Notes: generated from the letters alone by a model not told the origin. DNA of 64,000 nt from Bacillus thuringiensis (GCF_014932895.1 NZ_JACYOF010000001.1:849937-913936); one strand, 5' to 3'. Positions 1 through 9,075 are shown, numbered from the stretch's first letter. A program made the numbers and translations.

Positions 1-144
1 AATAACACCATACATAACATTTTCATCCGTAATAGCCAGCGATGAAAAACCGAGTTCTTTCGCCCTGACTACAAGCTCATCAACTTTACAAGCACTTTTT
101 AACAAACTAAAAACGGTTTGACATTGTAAATGCACAAACTTCAC
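1..144 (-). CDS. dnaE: DNA polymerase III subunit alpha DnaE, N-terminal part only
   Basis: The gene runs off the left edge; only the first 48 codons are present. The translation begins MKFVHLQCQTVFSLL with a GTG start at 144 behind AGAGAGGGT, and matches the start of the PHP (polymerase and histidinol phosphatase) domain of Gram-positive DnaE. DnaE is a replicative polymerase subunit that works with PolC at the fork in Bacillus. It is divergent from ytrH, as in other Bacillus genomes, which supports the call. Confidence 0.85.
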   Translation of the reverse strand, partial: MKFVHLQCQTVFSLLKSACKVDELVVRAKELGFSSLAITDENVMYGVI

Positions 145-261
145 TGTTGTACCCTCTCTTTACCTATTTGACTACTTTTATTATAGGTGATGAGGAAAGC
201 GGAAATCAAAACATACTTCTTATACTTTGTCCATATATATGAAGAAGAAAGGAGAATGACG

Positions 262-600
262 ATGGATGTAAGAGAACACACTTTTTTCTCTCTGCTTATT
301 ATTAGTTATTTTATTGCCTTTGGGGTTATACTCGGTGGTTCATTAATTGGTGGATTTGGTGCATTTCTTATCGGAAAACCAGCTCTCACTTACATTAATC
401 AATTCGCCCAAAATTTAAGAATTTGGGCACTCGTTGCAGCAATCGGCGGAACATTTGATACCTTTTATAGCTTTGAAAGAAGTTTCTTTGGCGGGGATAT
501 GAAAGATATTGTAAAACAAATTCTCCTTATTTTTTTCGCAACTGGTGGTATGCAAACGGGGCTTATTATTATTAAATGGCTGACGCAGGAACATGTATGA
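262..600 (+). CDS. ytrH: Sporulation membrane protein YtrH
   Basis: A 112-residue protein with about three membrane segments (roughly residues 9-38, 54-70 and 85-107). Length and position next to dnaE and ytrI match YtrH, a sigma-E-controlled protein needed for efficient sporulation in B. subtilis. The ATG at 262 was chosen because AAAGGAG ends 7 bases upstream; a longer frame from 187 and an ATG at 256 are possible but poorly placed. The stop overlaps the start of ytrI, so the two are translationally coupled. The biochemical role is unknown. Confidence 0.85.
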   Translation: MDVREHTFFSLLIISYFIAFGVILGGSLIGGFGAFLIGKPALTYINQFAQNLRIWALVAAIGGTFDTFYSFERSFFGGDMKDIVKQILLIFFATGGMQTGLIIIKWLTQEHV

Positions 601-1100
601 GAGTACCAAGTGCCAATACAGCAAAAAAATGGTACTTAGTTTTAGCTGGCGCTGCTGTTGGAGGCGTGTTGAGCTGGTTTATTTTTTTGTACATATACGG
701 TGTTTTTCAACAAGAACAAGCTAGTAAAATAGCAGAACAAAAAGAAATTATAGAAAAACAAGAAGCAAAACTACACGTCCTTCTCGAAGATCAAGAAAAA
801 TTGAATACAGAAAACAAACGACTCTTAACCATTCAAGAGATTAAAATAAAAATTATAAATCGAGAAAAATACGATTTAGACAACCTTACGCTCGAAAACA
901 TGACTACTTCCATCCATAATGATCTTCAGCATCTTTTAACGAAAAACATTCAAAGTATCGCGAAAAATAAAGACCTCCTCAAAAAGGCAATCGAAAATAA
1001 AACGTACAAACATTACGATCGCATATATCGTTTTAAAGTCGATACAATTTCTTTTGATACTGTGCTTGAAATTAGCATTGCTATTGAGAAAGAAAAATAA
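597..1100 (+). CDS. ytrI: Sporulation membrane protein YtrI
   Basis: A 167-residue protein with one N-terminal membrane helix (about 12-36), then a charged, Glu/Lys/Gln-rich coiled-coil stretch (about 38-85) and a basic tail domain. The ATG at 597 overlaps the ytrH stop (ATGA) and gives the family's usual length. YtrI is co-expressed with YtrH during sporulation in B. subtilis; function is inferred from this synteny. The operon ends at the hairpin directly after the stop. Confidence 0.82.
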   Translation: MRVPSANTAKKWYLVLAGAAVGGVLSWFIFLYIYGVFQQEQASKIAEQKEIIEKQEAKLHVLLEDQEKLNTENKRLLTIQEIKIKIINREKYDLDNLTLENMTTSIHNDLQHLLTKNIQSIAKNKDLLKKAIENKTYKHYDRIYRFKVDTISFDTVLEISIAIEKEK

Positions 1101-1139
1101 GGAAGGAGGAGCTTTAGCGCCCCTCCTTCCTTTCGTTTT
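1101..1139 (+). terminator. Terminator after ytrHI
   Basis: GGAAGGAGG and CCTCCTTCC form a 9 bp stem with an 11-13 base loop, followed by TTTCGTTTT. It sits directly after the ytrI stop. Confidence 0.75.
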
Positions 1140-1152
1140 AACATATAGTCTC

Positions 1153-2085
1153 TTATTTACAAATTTCACGTAAATCAGCAAACAGACGATCCGCTTCTTC
1201 CCAAGAAGATGCTTTTGCACCAGAAGCCATCGGATGTCCTCCGCCGTTATATTGCATTGCTAATTTATTTATAACTGGTCCTTTTGAACGAAGGCGAACA
1301 CGAATTACATCGTCTTCCTCTAAAAATAGAACCCACGCCTTTAATCCGTCTATATTACCAAGTGCACCAACAACACCAGATGCTTCAGAAGGAAGTACAT
1401 CAAACTCCTCTAATACTTCTTTCGTTAATTTAATGTAAGCTGCCCCTTCTTCTACCATCGTAAAGTTTTGTAAAATATAGCCGTTTAAACGAGCGATTTT
1501 TTCTTTCGTCTTATACATTTCATTGTATAAATCTGTGAATTTCACACCCATGTCAACAAGCTCACTTACGTAACAAAGTGTTTTTGCTGTCGTATTTGGG
1601 AATAAGAAACGACCTGTATCTCCAACAATTCCCGCTAAAATAAGACGAGCTGCTTCTTTTGTTATTTTTAATCCTTTATCTTTTCCATAGTTATAAAACT
1701 CATAAATCATTTCACTTGTAGAACTCGCTGTCGTATCGACCCACGTAATATCTCCGTACGGATCTTCATTTGGATGATGATCAATTTTAATTAACATCTT
1801 CCCTTTTGTATAACGCTGATCACAAACACGTTCTTGGTTCGCAGTATCACAAACGATAACAAGCGCATTTTCGTACACACTATCTTCAATATCATCCATT
1901 ACTCGTAAATACGATAAAGAAGGCTCATTGTACCCAACCGTATAAATATTTTTCTCTGGAAACGATTCTTGAAGAATTGTACCAAGACCGCCCTGTGAAC
2001 CTAACGCATCTGGATCCGGACGCACATGACGATGAATAATAATTGTATCAAACTCTTTAATTGCTCCTAAAATTTGCTCATGCAT
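1153..2085 (-). CDS. nrnA: Oligoribonuclease (nanoRNase) / pAp phosphatase NrnA
   Basis: A DHH/DHHA1 phosphoesterase of 310 residues that degrades 2-5 nt RNA oligomers and dephosphorylates 3'-phosphoadenosine 5'-phosphate in the cytoplasm. Visible metal-site motifs are HRHVRPDPDALGS near the N terminus, CDTANQERV and IDHHPNEDPYGD; the C-terminal DHHA1 part ends in GGGHPMASGA. The frame is open from 2109, but AAAAAGGAG lies 9 bases before the ATG at 2085, which also aligns the N terminus with B. subtilis NrnA (YtqI). The gene sits between ytrI and ytpI as in other Bacillus. Confidence 0.92.
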   Translation of the reverse strand: MHEQILGAIKEFDTIIIHRHVRPDPDALGSQGGLGTILQESFPEKNIYTVGYNEPSLSYLRVMDDIEDSVYENALVIVCDTANQERVCDQRYTKGKMLIKIDHHPNEDPYGDITWVDTTASSTSEMIYEFYNYGKDKGLKITKEAARLILAGIVGDTGRFLFPNTTAKTLCYVSELVDMGVKFTDLYNEMYKTKEKIARLNGYILQNFTMVEEGAAYIKLTKEVLEEFDVLPSEASGVVGALGNIDGLKAWVLFLEEDDVIRVRLRSKGPVINKLAMQYNGGGHPMASGAKASSWEEADRLFADLREICK

Positions 2086-2249
2086 ATGTATAATCTCCTT
2101 TTTATTCATTCAACCTTTTCACTTTATCCTACATTATAACTGAAAATATTTCATACATGCGAACAATTGCTTTATAATAAAAGTTAGAAAGTTTAGATTT
2201 TTCTTTTTTCCTTACTATTATTTTTCACAAAAAGATGGGAGCGTGTATT

Positions 2250-2555
2250 ATGCCAGTATTAGTCTTCTGTATTATCGTCTCATTTATGTTGTATCTCTTC
2301 TATAAAACAAAATATTTTCGTACAAACCGCCCAATGGAGAAAGGTTGGCTCTCAGGAAAATCCGCAATAGCACTCGGTTCATTCGTCTTTTTCTTTGGGA
2401 TAAACCAATTCTTTTTAGAACTTTCAACCGCTCGTATTATCGTTGGTGTTTTATTCGTTCTATTTGGTAGTGCGAGTGCATTTAATGGATTTCGCCAATA
2501 TAAACATTTCTTACCATTAGCAGTTAAAGAAGCAGAAGCTTATGAAGCAACGTAA
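2250..2555 (+). CDS. ytpI: YtpI-like membrane protein
   Basis: A 101-residue protein with predicted membrane segments at about residues 2-18, 40-60 and 63-82, and a short soluble tail. GGGAG lies 8 bases before the ATG at 2250, so this start is preferred over the ATG at 2235. The name rests on length, topology and position between nrnA and ytoI. No function is known for the family. Confidence 0.75.
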   Translation: MPVLVFCIIVSFMLYLFYKTKYFRTNRPMEKGWLSGKSAIALGSFVFFFGINQFFLELSTARIIVGVLFVLFGSASAFNGFRQYKHFLPLAVKEAEAYEAT

Positions 2556-2584
2556 AAAAGCATCAACATTGTGATGCTTTTTTA
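2554..2584. terminator. Bidirectional terminator, ytpI / 2563 gene
   Basis: AAAAAAGCATCA and TGATGCTTTTTT flank a 6-base loop. The A- and T-runs on both sides suit termination from both directions; the hairpin overlaps the last codons of the converging minus-strand gene. Confidence 0.8.
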
Positions 2585-2826
2585 CGTCCTCTAACTTTCA
2601 AAATCATATTTGCAACAAACGCAGAAGGTATATTAAATGGATTTCCCTGCACATGAAAATGTAATTGTTCTTCTTCAAAAGACATTTTTTCATACAGTTC
2701 TCGCTGAGATAATCCTGTCTTTTTCTTTTTTTCATTTAATCCTTGTAAATATAAATATTGAATCGGTATCATCACAAGAAAGTAAAATAGTGCGATACTA
2801 CCAAAAAAGAGTACTTCTGATGACAT
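2563..2826 (-). CDS. Small DUF3949-like membrane protein
   Basis: An 87-residue protein with one strong hydrophobic segment (about residues 4-27) followed by a charged cytoplasmic-looking region containing GLSQRELYEKMSFEEEQ. AAGGTGG lies 8 bases before the ATG at 2826, so the upstream 14 codons of the open frame are left out. It resembles DUF3949 proteins of Bacillus from memory; that family assignment is tentative and has no assigned role. Confidence 0.6.
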   Translation of the reverse strand: MSSEVLFFGSIALFYFLVMIPIQYLYLQGLNEKKKKTGLSQRELYEKMSFEEEQLHFHVQGNPFNIPSAFVANMILKVRGRKKASQC

Positions 2827-2998
2827 ATTGCATACCACCTTCCCGAAATCCATTTTCTTACAATACAATTATAGCACAGTATATAATCAGAATAAATTAA
2901 TATTCTGTCTTTTCATTATATAACCGTTTCTCCTCCATATCTTTCGTGCTAGCTTCAAAATCCAATAAAACAAAATTTTGTTGATTCTATCCTTTCAA

Positions 2999-3037
2999 AA
3001 AAAATGGAACAAACCAAAGCGGTTTGTTCCATTTTTT
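2999..3037 (-). terminator. Terminator after ytoI
   Basis: AAAATGGAACAAACC pairs with GGTTTGTTCCATTTT around a 5-base loop; on the minus strand it ends in a T-run just past the ytoI stop. Confidence 0.85.
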
Positions 3038-4349
3038 ATTTATCGATCAACTGCACCATAAGTAATGCTTTTCCAACGACATTACCTTCATGATGTACTT
3101 CTACATCAACCTTACCAAATTTACGGCCGATTTCTAATACTCTCGGATGAACCGATACAACATTATCAATTTGAACCGGCTTTACAAAATAAATTGTTAA
3201 GTTCTCAACAATTAAGTCGCTCTTCTTTTGCGCACGAATGACGCGGTTCGTTGCTTCTGTCACAATCGTTGCAAATACACCGTACGATAACGTTCCGATT
3301 GAATTCGTCATCTGTGGTGTCACTGAAAATTGATATAGATGCTCATTTTTCGCTTCTTTCGGCGTCATAAATTGATTCGTTACAATATCATCAATCGTTT
3401 CACCGACTTGTGGTTGACGCTGAATCATTTGCAGCGCCTGCAGTACATCCTGACGGCTAATAATACCTTGCAGTTTATTCCCTTCATCAACAACAGGAAG
3501 TAATTCAATGCCTTCCCACACCATCATACGTGCCGCAGCTGCGACAGACATTTTACCGTTCACTGTAATCGGGTGTTTTGTCATCACTTTATCAATTGGT
3601 GTTTCTTTCGCCACACCGATCATATCTTTTGAAGTTACGATACCTAGCACTTTTTTATTTTCATCGACAATCGGATATCTTCCGTGCATTGTCTCTTCGT
3701 TATACGCATGCCATTGCTGCACTGTGTCATCTGGCTTTAAATATAACGTCTCTTCGATTGGCGTTAAAATATCTTCAACGAGTACAATCTCTTTTTTAAT
3801 AAGCTGATCGTAAATAGCACGATTAATTAACGTTGCAACTGTAAATGTGTCATAGCTACTTGAAATAATCGGCAGTTTTAATTCGTCTGCTAATTTCTTC
3901 ACATGATCTTCCGTATCAAATCCGCCCGTAATCAATACTGCAGCCCCTGCTTCTAGCGCTAATTGATGTGCGTTCGTACGGTTACCAATGATAAGTAAGT
4001 TACCCGCTTCTGTATAACGCATCATCGCCTCTAATTTCATAGCTCCGATTACGAATTTATTTAATGTTTTATGTAGTCCTTCTCTTCCTCCAAGCACTTG
4101 GCCATCAACAATGTTAACGACTTCTGCATATGTCAGTTTTTCAATATTCTCTTTTTTCTTTTGCTCAATTCGAATTGTTCCGACACGTTCAATTGTACTA
4201 ACATATCCTTTATTTTCTGCATCTTTAATGGCACGGTAAGCTGTTCCTTCACTTACACTCAAATCTTTCGCAATTTGTCTTACAGAAATTTTATGCCCGA
4301 CTGGCAGGCTATTAATATGTTCTAAAATTTGATTATGTTTGGTAGCCAA
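3036..4349 (-). CDS. ytoI: CBS/DRTGG-domain regulator YtoI
   Basis: A 437-residue cytoplasmic protein. In order: an N-terminal winged helix-turn-helix (about 1-65, with VRQIAKDLSVSEGTAYRAIK), a DRTGG-like region (about 70-180), a CBS pair (about 195-310, with the GIVTSKD and GIISRQDV motifs) and a C-terminal hotdog-like domain (about 330-437). This arrangement and length match YtoI. The start is a TTG at 4349 preceded by GGTGA; the next residues match the family N terminus. CBS pairs usually bind adenine nucleotides, so it may be a nucleotide-responsive regulator, but its target is unknown. Confidence 0.85.
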   Translation of the reverse strand: MATKHNQILEHINSLPVGHKISVRQIAKDLSVSEGTAYRAIKDAENKGYVSTIERVGTIRIEQKKKENIEKLTYAEVVNIVDGQVLGGREGLHKTLNKFVIGAMKLEAMMRYTEAGNLLIIGNRTNAHQLALEAGAAVLITGGFDTEDHVKKLADELKLPIISSSYDTFTVATLINRAIYDQLIKKEIVLVEDILTPIEETLYLKPDDTVQQWHAYNEETMHGRYPIVDENKKVLGIVTSKDMIGVAKETPIDKVMTKHPITVNGKMSVAAAARMMVWEGIELLPVVDEGNKLQGIISRQDVLQALQMIQRQPQVGETIDDIVTNQFMTPKEAKNEHLYQFSVTPQMTNSIGTLSYGVFATIVTEATNRVIRAQKKSDLIVENLTIYFVKPVQIDNVVSVHPRVLEIGRKFGKVDVEVHHEGNVVGKALLMVQLIDK

Positions 4350-4593
4350 ATGGTTTCACCATACTTTCTTTTCCCTAAATTCTTCATGTGTTGTATTTTC
4401 AGTATACTATATTTTCAAAACTGTTACACTCTCTCTTTGTATATCTGTACCATTTTTTTTATAACAAAATACGCCTTACATTACACCACTTCTTCTATTA
4501 CAACAATGTAATGGTATTGTCATCTCGTTCGATAGTTTGTCCAGCCGCTTCAATATACAATGAAGACAAGAAATGAAACAAAGGAGCGGATAC

Positions 4594-4755
4594 ATGATGA
4601 AAAAATTATTAGAAGTTGTAGGTGCTGTATTTTTAGCCTTCGTAGACGGAAAAAAAGTTGCAATGGAATTGAATGAAACACCTGAACAGCCACTTCCAAA
4701 AAGAAAAGAACCATCAAAACAAGTACAACCTTTAAAAGCTGTCCTACACGCGTAA
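4594..4755 (+). CDS. Small hypothetical protein, 53 aa
   Basis: A short protein with a hydrophobic N-terminal helix (MMKKLLEVVGAVFLAFVDG) and a Pro/Lys-rich tail. AAAGGAG lies 7 bases before the ATG at 4594 and a clear terminator follows, so it is probably a real gene. No family is recognised. It stands alone between ytoI (divergent) and ytkL (convergent). Confidence 0.6.
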   Translation: MMKKLLEVVGAVFLAFVDGKKVAMELNETPEQPLPKRKEPSKQVQPLKAVLHA

Positions 4756-4796
4756 AAAACCCTTCACTCGTCTTTTCAAATGAAGGGTTGCTTTTC
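4754..4796. terminator. Terminator between the 4594 gene and ytkL
   Basis: AACCCTTCA and TGAAGGGTT form a 9 bp stem, with A-runs before and T-rich sequence after; it can serve both converging genes. Confidence 0.75.
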
Positions 4797-5479
4797 TATA
4801 GTGTCATACTTTCTCCAGCTTCTAATACTTTCCCTGTACAATTTTGTAGATTTTCTACAAATTGATATGGATCTTGTTCAATTACTGGGAACGTATTGTA
4901 ATGCATCGGTACAACAGTTTTCGCCTGAATCCATTTTGCTGCTAAAACAGCATCTTCTGGTCCCATTGTGAAATTATCACCAATTGGTAAAAATGCTACA
5001 TCTATATCATTCAGTTCTCCAATTAACTTCATATCAGAGAATAGAGCAGTATCTCCTGCATGGTAAACAGTTTTCTCTTCTGCTGTAAATAAAATACCCG
5101 CTGGCATACCTGTATATGTAATCGTCTTATTTTCTTCATCAATATAACTAGAGCCGTGGAAAGCCTGTGTAAACTTCACTTTTCCGAAGTCAAATTCATG
5201 AGAACCACCAATATGCATCGGATGTGTATTTATACCTTGCCAACTTAAAAATGTTGCTAGTTCAAACGGTGCTACAACAACTGCATTATTTTTCTTTGCA
5301 AGCTCTACTGTATCTCCAACATGATCACCATGTCCATGCGACAAAAGAATTGCATCTACTTTTACATCTTCAGCCTTTAAATCCGTTTTCGGATTTCCTG
5401 TTAGAAACGGGTCAATTAAAATAACTTTTCCATTTGCCTCAATTTTCACAACTGAATGTCCATGATAAGATATTTTCAT
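4796..5479 (-). CDS. ytkL: Metal-dependent hydrolase YtkL (UPF0173)
   Basis: A 227-residue metallo-beta-lactamase-fold protein. The zinc motif HGHGDHVGD is present near residue 49, with further ligand-type residues in [15 protein letters not shown] and PMHYNTF. GGGAGG precedes the ATG at 5479. The family is conserved in bacteria but its substrate is not known. Position after ytoI agrees with B. subtilis. Confidence 0.85.
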   Translation of the reverse strand: MKISYHGHSVVKIEANGKVILIDPFLTGNPKTDLKAEDVKVDAILLSHGHGDHVGDTVELAKKNNAVVVAPFELATFLSWQGINTHPMHIGGSHEFDFGKVKFTQAFHGSSYIDEENKTITYTGMPAGILFTAEEKTVYHAGDTALFSDMKLIGELNDIDVAFLPIGDNFTMGPEDAVLAAKWIQAKTVVPMHYNTFPVIEQDPYQFVENLQNCTGKVLEAGESMTL

Positions 5480-5627
5480 TATTACATTCCTCCCTATTCA
5501 CATTCTCACTTTTTATTCTACATGATTTCTCAATTCCCTGTCTTTTCTAACATCGATTTACTTGTCATAACGCTTTCATCCGAGGTAAAGTTATATTTGT
5601 AATTAAATATCTCGGGGGTGCCAATCG

Positions 5628-6725
5628 ATGAATGCTAGATTAGAAAATTTAATGCAATGGCTAAAAGAAAAAAACGTAGAAGCTGCGTTCTTAACTTCTA
5701 CACCAAACGTTTTCTATATGACAAACTTCCACTGTGAACCACATGAAAGACTACTTGGTATGTTTGTATTCCAAGAAAAAGAGCCTATTTTAATTTGCCC
5801 TAAAATGGAGGAAGGCCAAGCACGTAACGCTGGCTGGGCACATGAAATTATCGGATTTACTGATACTGACAGACCATGGGATATGATTGCAAAAGCAATT
5901 AAAGACCGCGGCATCAATGCAAACGCAGTTGCAATTGAAAAAGAACATTTAAACGTAGAGCGCTACGAAGAATTAACAAAATTATTCCCAAATGCAACTT
6001 TCAAATCAGCTGAGGAGAAAGTTCGTGAACTTCGTTTAATTAAAGATGAAAAAGAACTTTCTATTTTACGCGAAGCAGCTAAAATGGCAGACTACGCTGT
6101 TGAAGTTGGTGTAAATGCAATTAAAGAAGATCGTAGCGAACTAGAAGTATTAGCAATTATTGAACACGAATTAAAAACAAAGGGCATACATAAAATGTCA
6201 TTTGATACAATGGTATTAGCAGGTGCAAACTCTGCTCTTCCACACGGTATTCCAGGTGCGAACAAAATGAAACGCGGTGATTTCGTACTATTTGATTTAG
6301 GTGTAATCATTGACGGTTATTGCTCTGACATTACACGTACAGTAGCATTTGGTGATATTTCTGAAGAACAAACTCGCATTTACAACACTGTACTTGCTGG
6401 ACAACTACAAGCAGTTGAAGCATGTAAACCAGGCGTTACACTTGGTGCAATCGATAATGCTGCTCGTTCTGTTATCGCAGATGCAGGTTACGGCGACTTC
6501 TTCCCGCACCGCCTTGGTCACGGACTTGGAATTAGCGTCCACGAATATCCAGATGTAAAAGCAGGTAACGAGTCTCCATTAAAAGAAGGTATGGTCTTTA
6601 CAATCGAGCCAGGTATTTACGTACCAAACGTAGGTGGCGTTCGTATTGAAGATGATATTTACATCACAAAAGACGGATCAGAAATTTTAACGAAATTCCC
6701 GAAAGAATTACAATTTGTGAAATAA
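5628..6725 (+). CDS. M24 family aminopeptidase (Xaa-Pro dipeptidase type)
   Basis: A 365-residue cytoplasmic metallopeptidase: creatinase-like N-terminal domain (about 1-130) and a pita-bread catalytic domain (about 140-365). All five metal ligands can be placed: Asp in FDLGVIIDG and SDITRT, His in HRLGHGLG, Glu in TIEPGIY and Glu in RIEDDIYI. It probably removes residues from peptides with proline at the second position, but substrate choice cannot be read from sequence. GGGGGTG precedes the ATG. It is a single-gene unit with its own terminator; pepQ-type names are used for such proteins. Confidence 0.85.
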   Translation: MNARLENLMQWLKEKNVEAAFLTSTPNVFYMTNFHCEPHERLLGMFVFQEKEPILICPKMEEGQARNAGWAHEIIGFTDTDRPWDMIAKAIKDRGINANAVAIEKEHLNVERYEELTKLFPNATFKSAEEKVRELRLIKDEKELSILREAAKMADYAVEVGVNAIKEDRSELEVLAIIEHELKTKGIHKMSFDTMVLAGANSALPHGIPGANKMKRGDFVLFDLGVIIDGYCSDITRTVAFGDISEEQTRIYNTVLAGQLQAVEACKPGVTLGAIDNAARSVIADAGYGDFFPHRLGHGLGISVHEYPDVKAGNESPLKEGMVFTIEPGIYVPNVGGVRIEDDIYITKDGSEILTKFPKELQFVK

Positions 6726-6726
6726 G

Positions 6727-6757
6727 AAAAAAGGCAGCGTGATTGCTGCCTTTTTCT
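6727..6757. terminator. Terminator after the M24 peptidase
   Basis: GGCAGC and GCTGCC form a 6 bp stem flanked by an A-run and TTTTT; it also lies right past the stop of the converging 6756 gene. Confidence 0.75.
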
Positions 6758-7121
6758 ATTCCTCTACTATTTCAAATTTCTCTACAATCATTTTTACTGG
6801 ATAGCTTTCAAGTATTTGAGAAAACCACACTTTTATTTTATCCCCTGTTTTTAATTTATTATATGCATCTTTAGCCTTAAAACTCAGGACTATATCTGAT
6901 GGATGATCCTTATTCATTTGTTGTTCTATATAATTTTTCAACTCTACCTTTGTTTCAAACTTTTTATCACTAACAAAAAATACCGTATCATTTCTTAATA
7001 TGATATACCCTTCTTTAGGTACTTTTTTGACCGCTACTCGCTCTACTGATTTTGTAGTACACGCTGATAATATGATTAGAAATACACTTGAAAATATATA
7101 CATAGAAATTTTCATATTCAT
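6756..7121 (-). CDS. DUF3221-like lipoprotein
   Basis: A 121-residue secreted lipoprotein. A signal peptide ends in the lipobox LSAC at about residue 20. The mature part resembles the small DUF3221 domain, with GYIILRNDTVFFV near its start. GAGGG precedes the ATG. Its stop and next gene's start are separated by about 20 bases, so it forms a two-gene unit with the upstream lipoprotein gene. No function is known. Confidence 0.65.
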   Translation of the reverse strand: MNMKISMYIFSSVFLIILSACTTKSVERVAVKKVPKEGYIILRNDTVFFVSDKKFETKVELKNYIEQQMNKDHPSDIVLSFKAKDAYNKLKTGDKIKVWFSQILESYPVKMIVEKFEIVEE

Positions 7122-7141
7122 TTTTAATCCCTCACTCTACG

Positions 7142-7516
7142 CTATTTCCGTTTTAAAACCATCTTCTCTTCATACTTATCATCCCATTTAATCACAATCT
7201 CTATCGGTTCATCTTTAGATAGAGGTGCACAACTTACACAAGAAGATTTCATTTCAATCCTTGCTCCTTTATGAACTTCCGACGTTTGTGTCATTGTACG
7301 AAACGCTTCATTAATAGTAATCTCCAAATTTTTAAATTCTGTATTCCCATCTCCGCCCTTATATTGAAACGTAAATATTCCATCTTCACCGTCATCCTTA
7401 ATATGGCCTTTATATTGTCCAGTCCAACTTTTACTCTCGCTAGAAAAAATAACATACAAAATCGAACAACTTCCTAAAAAGAAAATACTAATAAAAAAGA
7501 ATAATGCTCTCTTCAT
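7142..7516 (-). CDS. Small putative lipoprotein
   Basis: A 124-residue protein whose N terminus has a signal peptide and a lipobox-like LGSC. The rest is hydrophilic and beta-rich, with two closely spaced cysteines (SCVSC). GGAGG lies 6 bases before the ATG. It is upstream of, and likely co-transcribed with, the DUF3221-like lipoprotein gene. No family is recognised. Confidence 0.65.
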   Translation of the reverse strand: MKRALFFFISIFFLGSCSILYVIFSSESKSWTGQYKGHIKDDGEDGIFTFQYKGGDGNTEFKNLEITINEAFRTMTQTSEVHKGARIEMKSSCVSCAPLSKDEPIEIVIKWDDKYEEKMVLKRK

Positions 7517-7609
7517 AATGTTCCTCCATTCAAAAGCACTTATTTATTGTCTATTTCTTCCTCTTATTATATTATAAAAATACAGAATCTTCTAAAATGG
7601 GAGGTTTAC

Positions 7610-8437
7610 ATGTTACAACAACAGTTAGAAGAAATTCGTAATAATAATTACATAATCAATGGTGCACTCAATATCGATTCCTTAAGTTCCAGTATGCTTC
7701 AACATATAGGTGTCACCGATAGCTATTTAAGAGACAAACTCATTTACTCTACTTTTTATCATCTCATCAAAAAGGACTACATTTCACATACACACTTACA
7801 GAAACTATTATCAGAAAGCATCAGTGAAAAATATTTATTTTATAAAATTCATTCAGATGATGAAGATGCTGTATTTACCCGTGCATTTACAACATTATTA
7901 ATTGCGCTCATTATTGATGCTGATACAAATTATAATTTCTTATCACAGACTGATATTTTAACTGTAAAAGATCAATTAATTCTATATATAAACAAAGAGC
8001 ATGACTTACGAGGCTATGTCCAAGAACGTGGCTGGGCACATAGCGTCGCTCATGTTTCAGATACATTTGAAGCGCTTGTTACTAATCCTAAACTGGAAAC
8101 TTTACATTACGAAGAAATACTACAAACTTTATTAAGCAAAGTTTGTGTCCATTCCATCTATTACAAATATGAAGAAGATGAGCGTATCGTTTATCCGATT
8201 GTCGCAATGCTGCAAAATGGCCTAGACGAAGACATACTCATATTAGCCCTTCGTGATTTAGCAGCTCAATTACAAGCTCAAAAACCAATACTACATATTG
8301 AATCGTACGAATTTCTATACGGAAATATAAAATCTTTCTTACGTAGCCTATTTTTCAGATTACGCTCAATGTCTATATGTAAAGAAACTGAATACGAAAT
8401 TGAAAAATTACTACAGGGAATTCGCCAATATTATTAA
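7610..8437 (+). CDS. DUF2785 domain protein
   Basis: A 275-residue soluble, mostly helical protein with the family-typical stretch RGYVQERGWAHSVAH at about residue 137. GGGAGG lies 6 bases before the ATG at 7610; the 21 codons upstream in the same frame lack a usable site. DUF2785 proteins have no known function. It ends at a strong hairpin. Confidence 0.75.
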   Translation: MLQQQLEEIRNNNYIINGALNIDSLSSSMLQHIGVTDSYLRDKLIYSTFYHLIKKDYISHTHLQKLLSESISEKYLFYKIHSDDEDAVFTRAFTTLLIALIIDADTNYNFLSQTDILTVKDQLILYINKEHDLRGYVQERGWAHSVAHVSDTFEALVTNPKLETLHYEEILQTLLSKVCVHSIYYKYEEDERIVYPIVAMLQNGLDEDILILALRDLAAQLQAQKPILHIESYEFLYGNIKSFLRSLFFRLRSMSICKETEYEIEKLLQGIRQYY

Positions 8438-8438
8438 A

Positions 8439-8469
8439 AAAGAAGGCACTTTAAAAAGTGCCTTCTTCT
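8439..8469. terminator. Terminator, DUF2785 gene and 8451 gene
   Basis: GAAGGCACTTT pairs with AAAGTGCCTTC around two bases, with A- and T-rich flanks; it overlaps the last codons of the converging small membrane protein gene. Confidence 0.85.
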
Positions 8470-8657
8470 ATCTCACTAATATTTAATTGAAATTTCACGA
8501 TCCAGACTGAGAAAAGGTGGACAAGAAGCGCAAACGCCATACATGCTCCGCTTAAAAAAGTTAGTATAGGATGCGAATACACGTGCCTTAAGCCATAGGA
8601 TATCGCCACAAAAAACATTGTTATGTAAATATAAATTGCTCCATGTATTTGCCTCAT
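8451..8657 (-). CDS. Small membrane protein, 68 aa
   Basis: Two hydrophobic segments (about residues 5-22 and 29-55) in a 68-residue protein. GGAGG lies 5 bases before the ATG at 8657; the longer frame up to 8705 has no such site. The reading frame ends inside the shared terminator hairpin. Not recognised. Confidence 0.55.
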   Translation of the reverse strand: MRQIHGAIYIYITMFFVAISYGLRHVYSHPILTFLSGACMAFALLVHLFSVWIVKFQLNISEIEEGTF

Positions 8658-8720
8658 ATAAACCTCCTTTTCACATAGTATAACATAAATTTTCTGATTA
8701 TTCACATTAATACACTGTGA

Positions 8721-8971
8721 TCAATATTTCTCAACTGTTACACCTCTTACAGCGGCCTTAATATATGGTGACCCTTGTAAACTTTGTAGATCCTCTGTTT
8801 TTCCTGTTACGACTACACCGTATATTGGTAGGTCTTTTGGTTTTAAGTTCTTCACCTCATTATAGTTTGTCTTAAAATGCTCTTGATATCCTCCTTTATT
8901 TTCACTTAAAGGTATCCAAACACAGCCTTTGATTTCTCTATTAATAATGATTCAAACGTATCATGACTCAT
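8721..8971 (-). pseudogene. Frameshifted remnant of an anti-sigma factor (C-terminal part)
   Basis: A good ribosome site (AAAGGAGAG) precedes the ATG at 8971, and the frame starts MSHDTFESLL but stops after about 21 codons. From there a shifted frame reads on through GCVWIPLSENKGGYQ and KPKDLPIYGVVVTGKT to a stop at 8721. The second part resembles the sigma-factor-regulator C-terminal domain found in Bacillus anti-sigma proteins. One base change in length near 8940 would join the two. The N-terminal cytoplasmic and membrane part expected for such a protein is absent. Family assignment is from memory. Confidence 0.55.
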
Positions 8972-9047
8972 TCGGCTCTCCTTTCTAAATACTCAACGTT
9001 TGAGAGCGCAAAATGTATACAGCTTTTCTAAAAAATTTTTTCATAAT

Positions 9048-9075
9048 AAAAAGCACACCTATTTTGATGTGCTCT
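9048..9075 (-). terminator. Terminator downstream of the 9148 acetyltransferase gene
   Basis: AGCACA and TGTGCT with an 8-10 base loop; on the minus strand it is followed by TTTTTAT. Confidence 0.55.

Noticed and set aside
2888-2907. Inverted repeat CAGAATA..TATTCTG upstream of the 2563 gene
   Set aside because: Could be an operator but AT-rich palindromes of this size are common here; no supporting copy found.
5565-5578. cre-like TCATAACGCTTTCA upstream of the M24 peptidase
   Set aside because: Two mismatches, both in the conserved left half.
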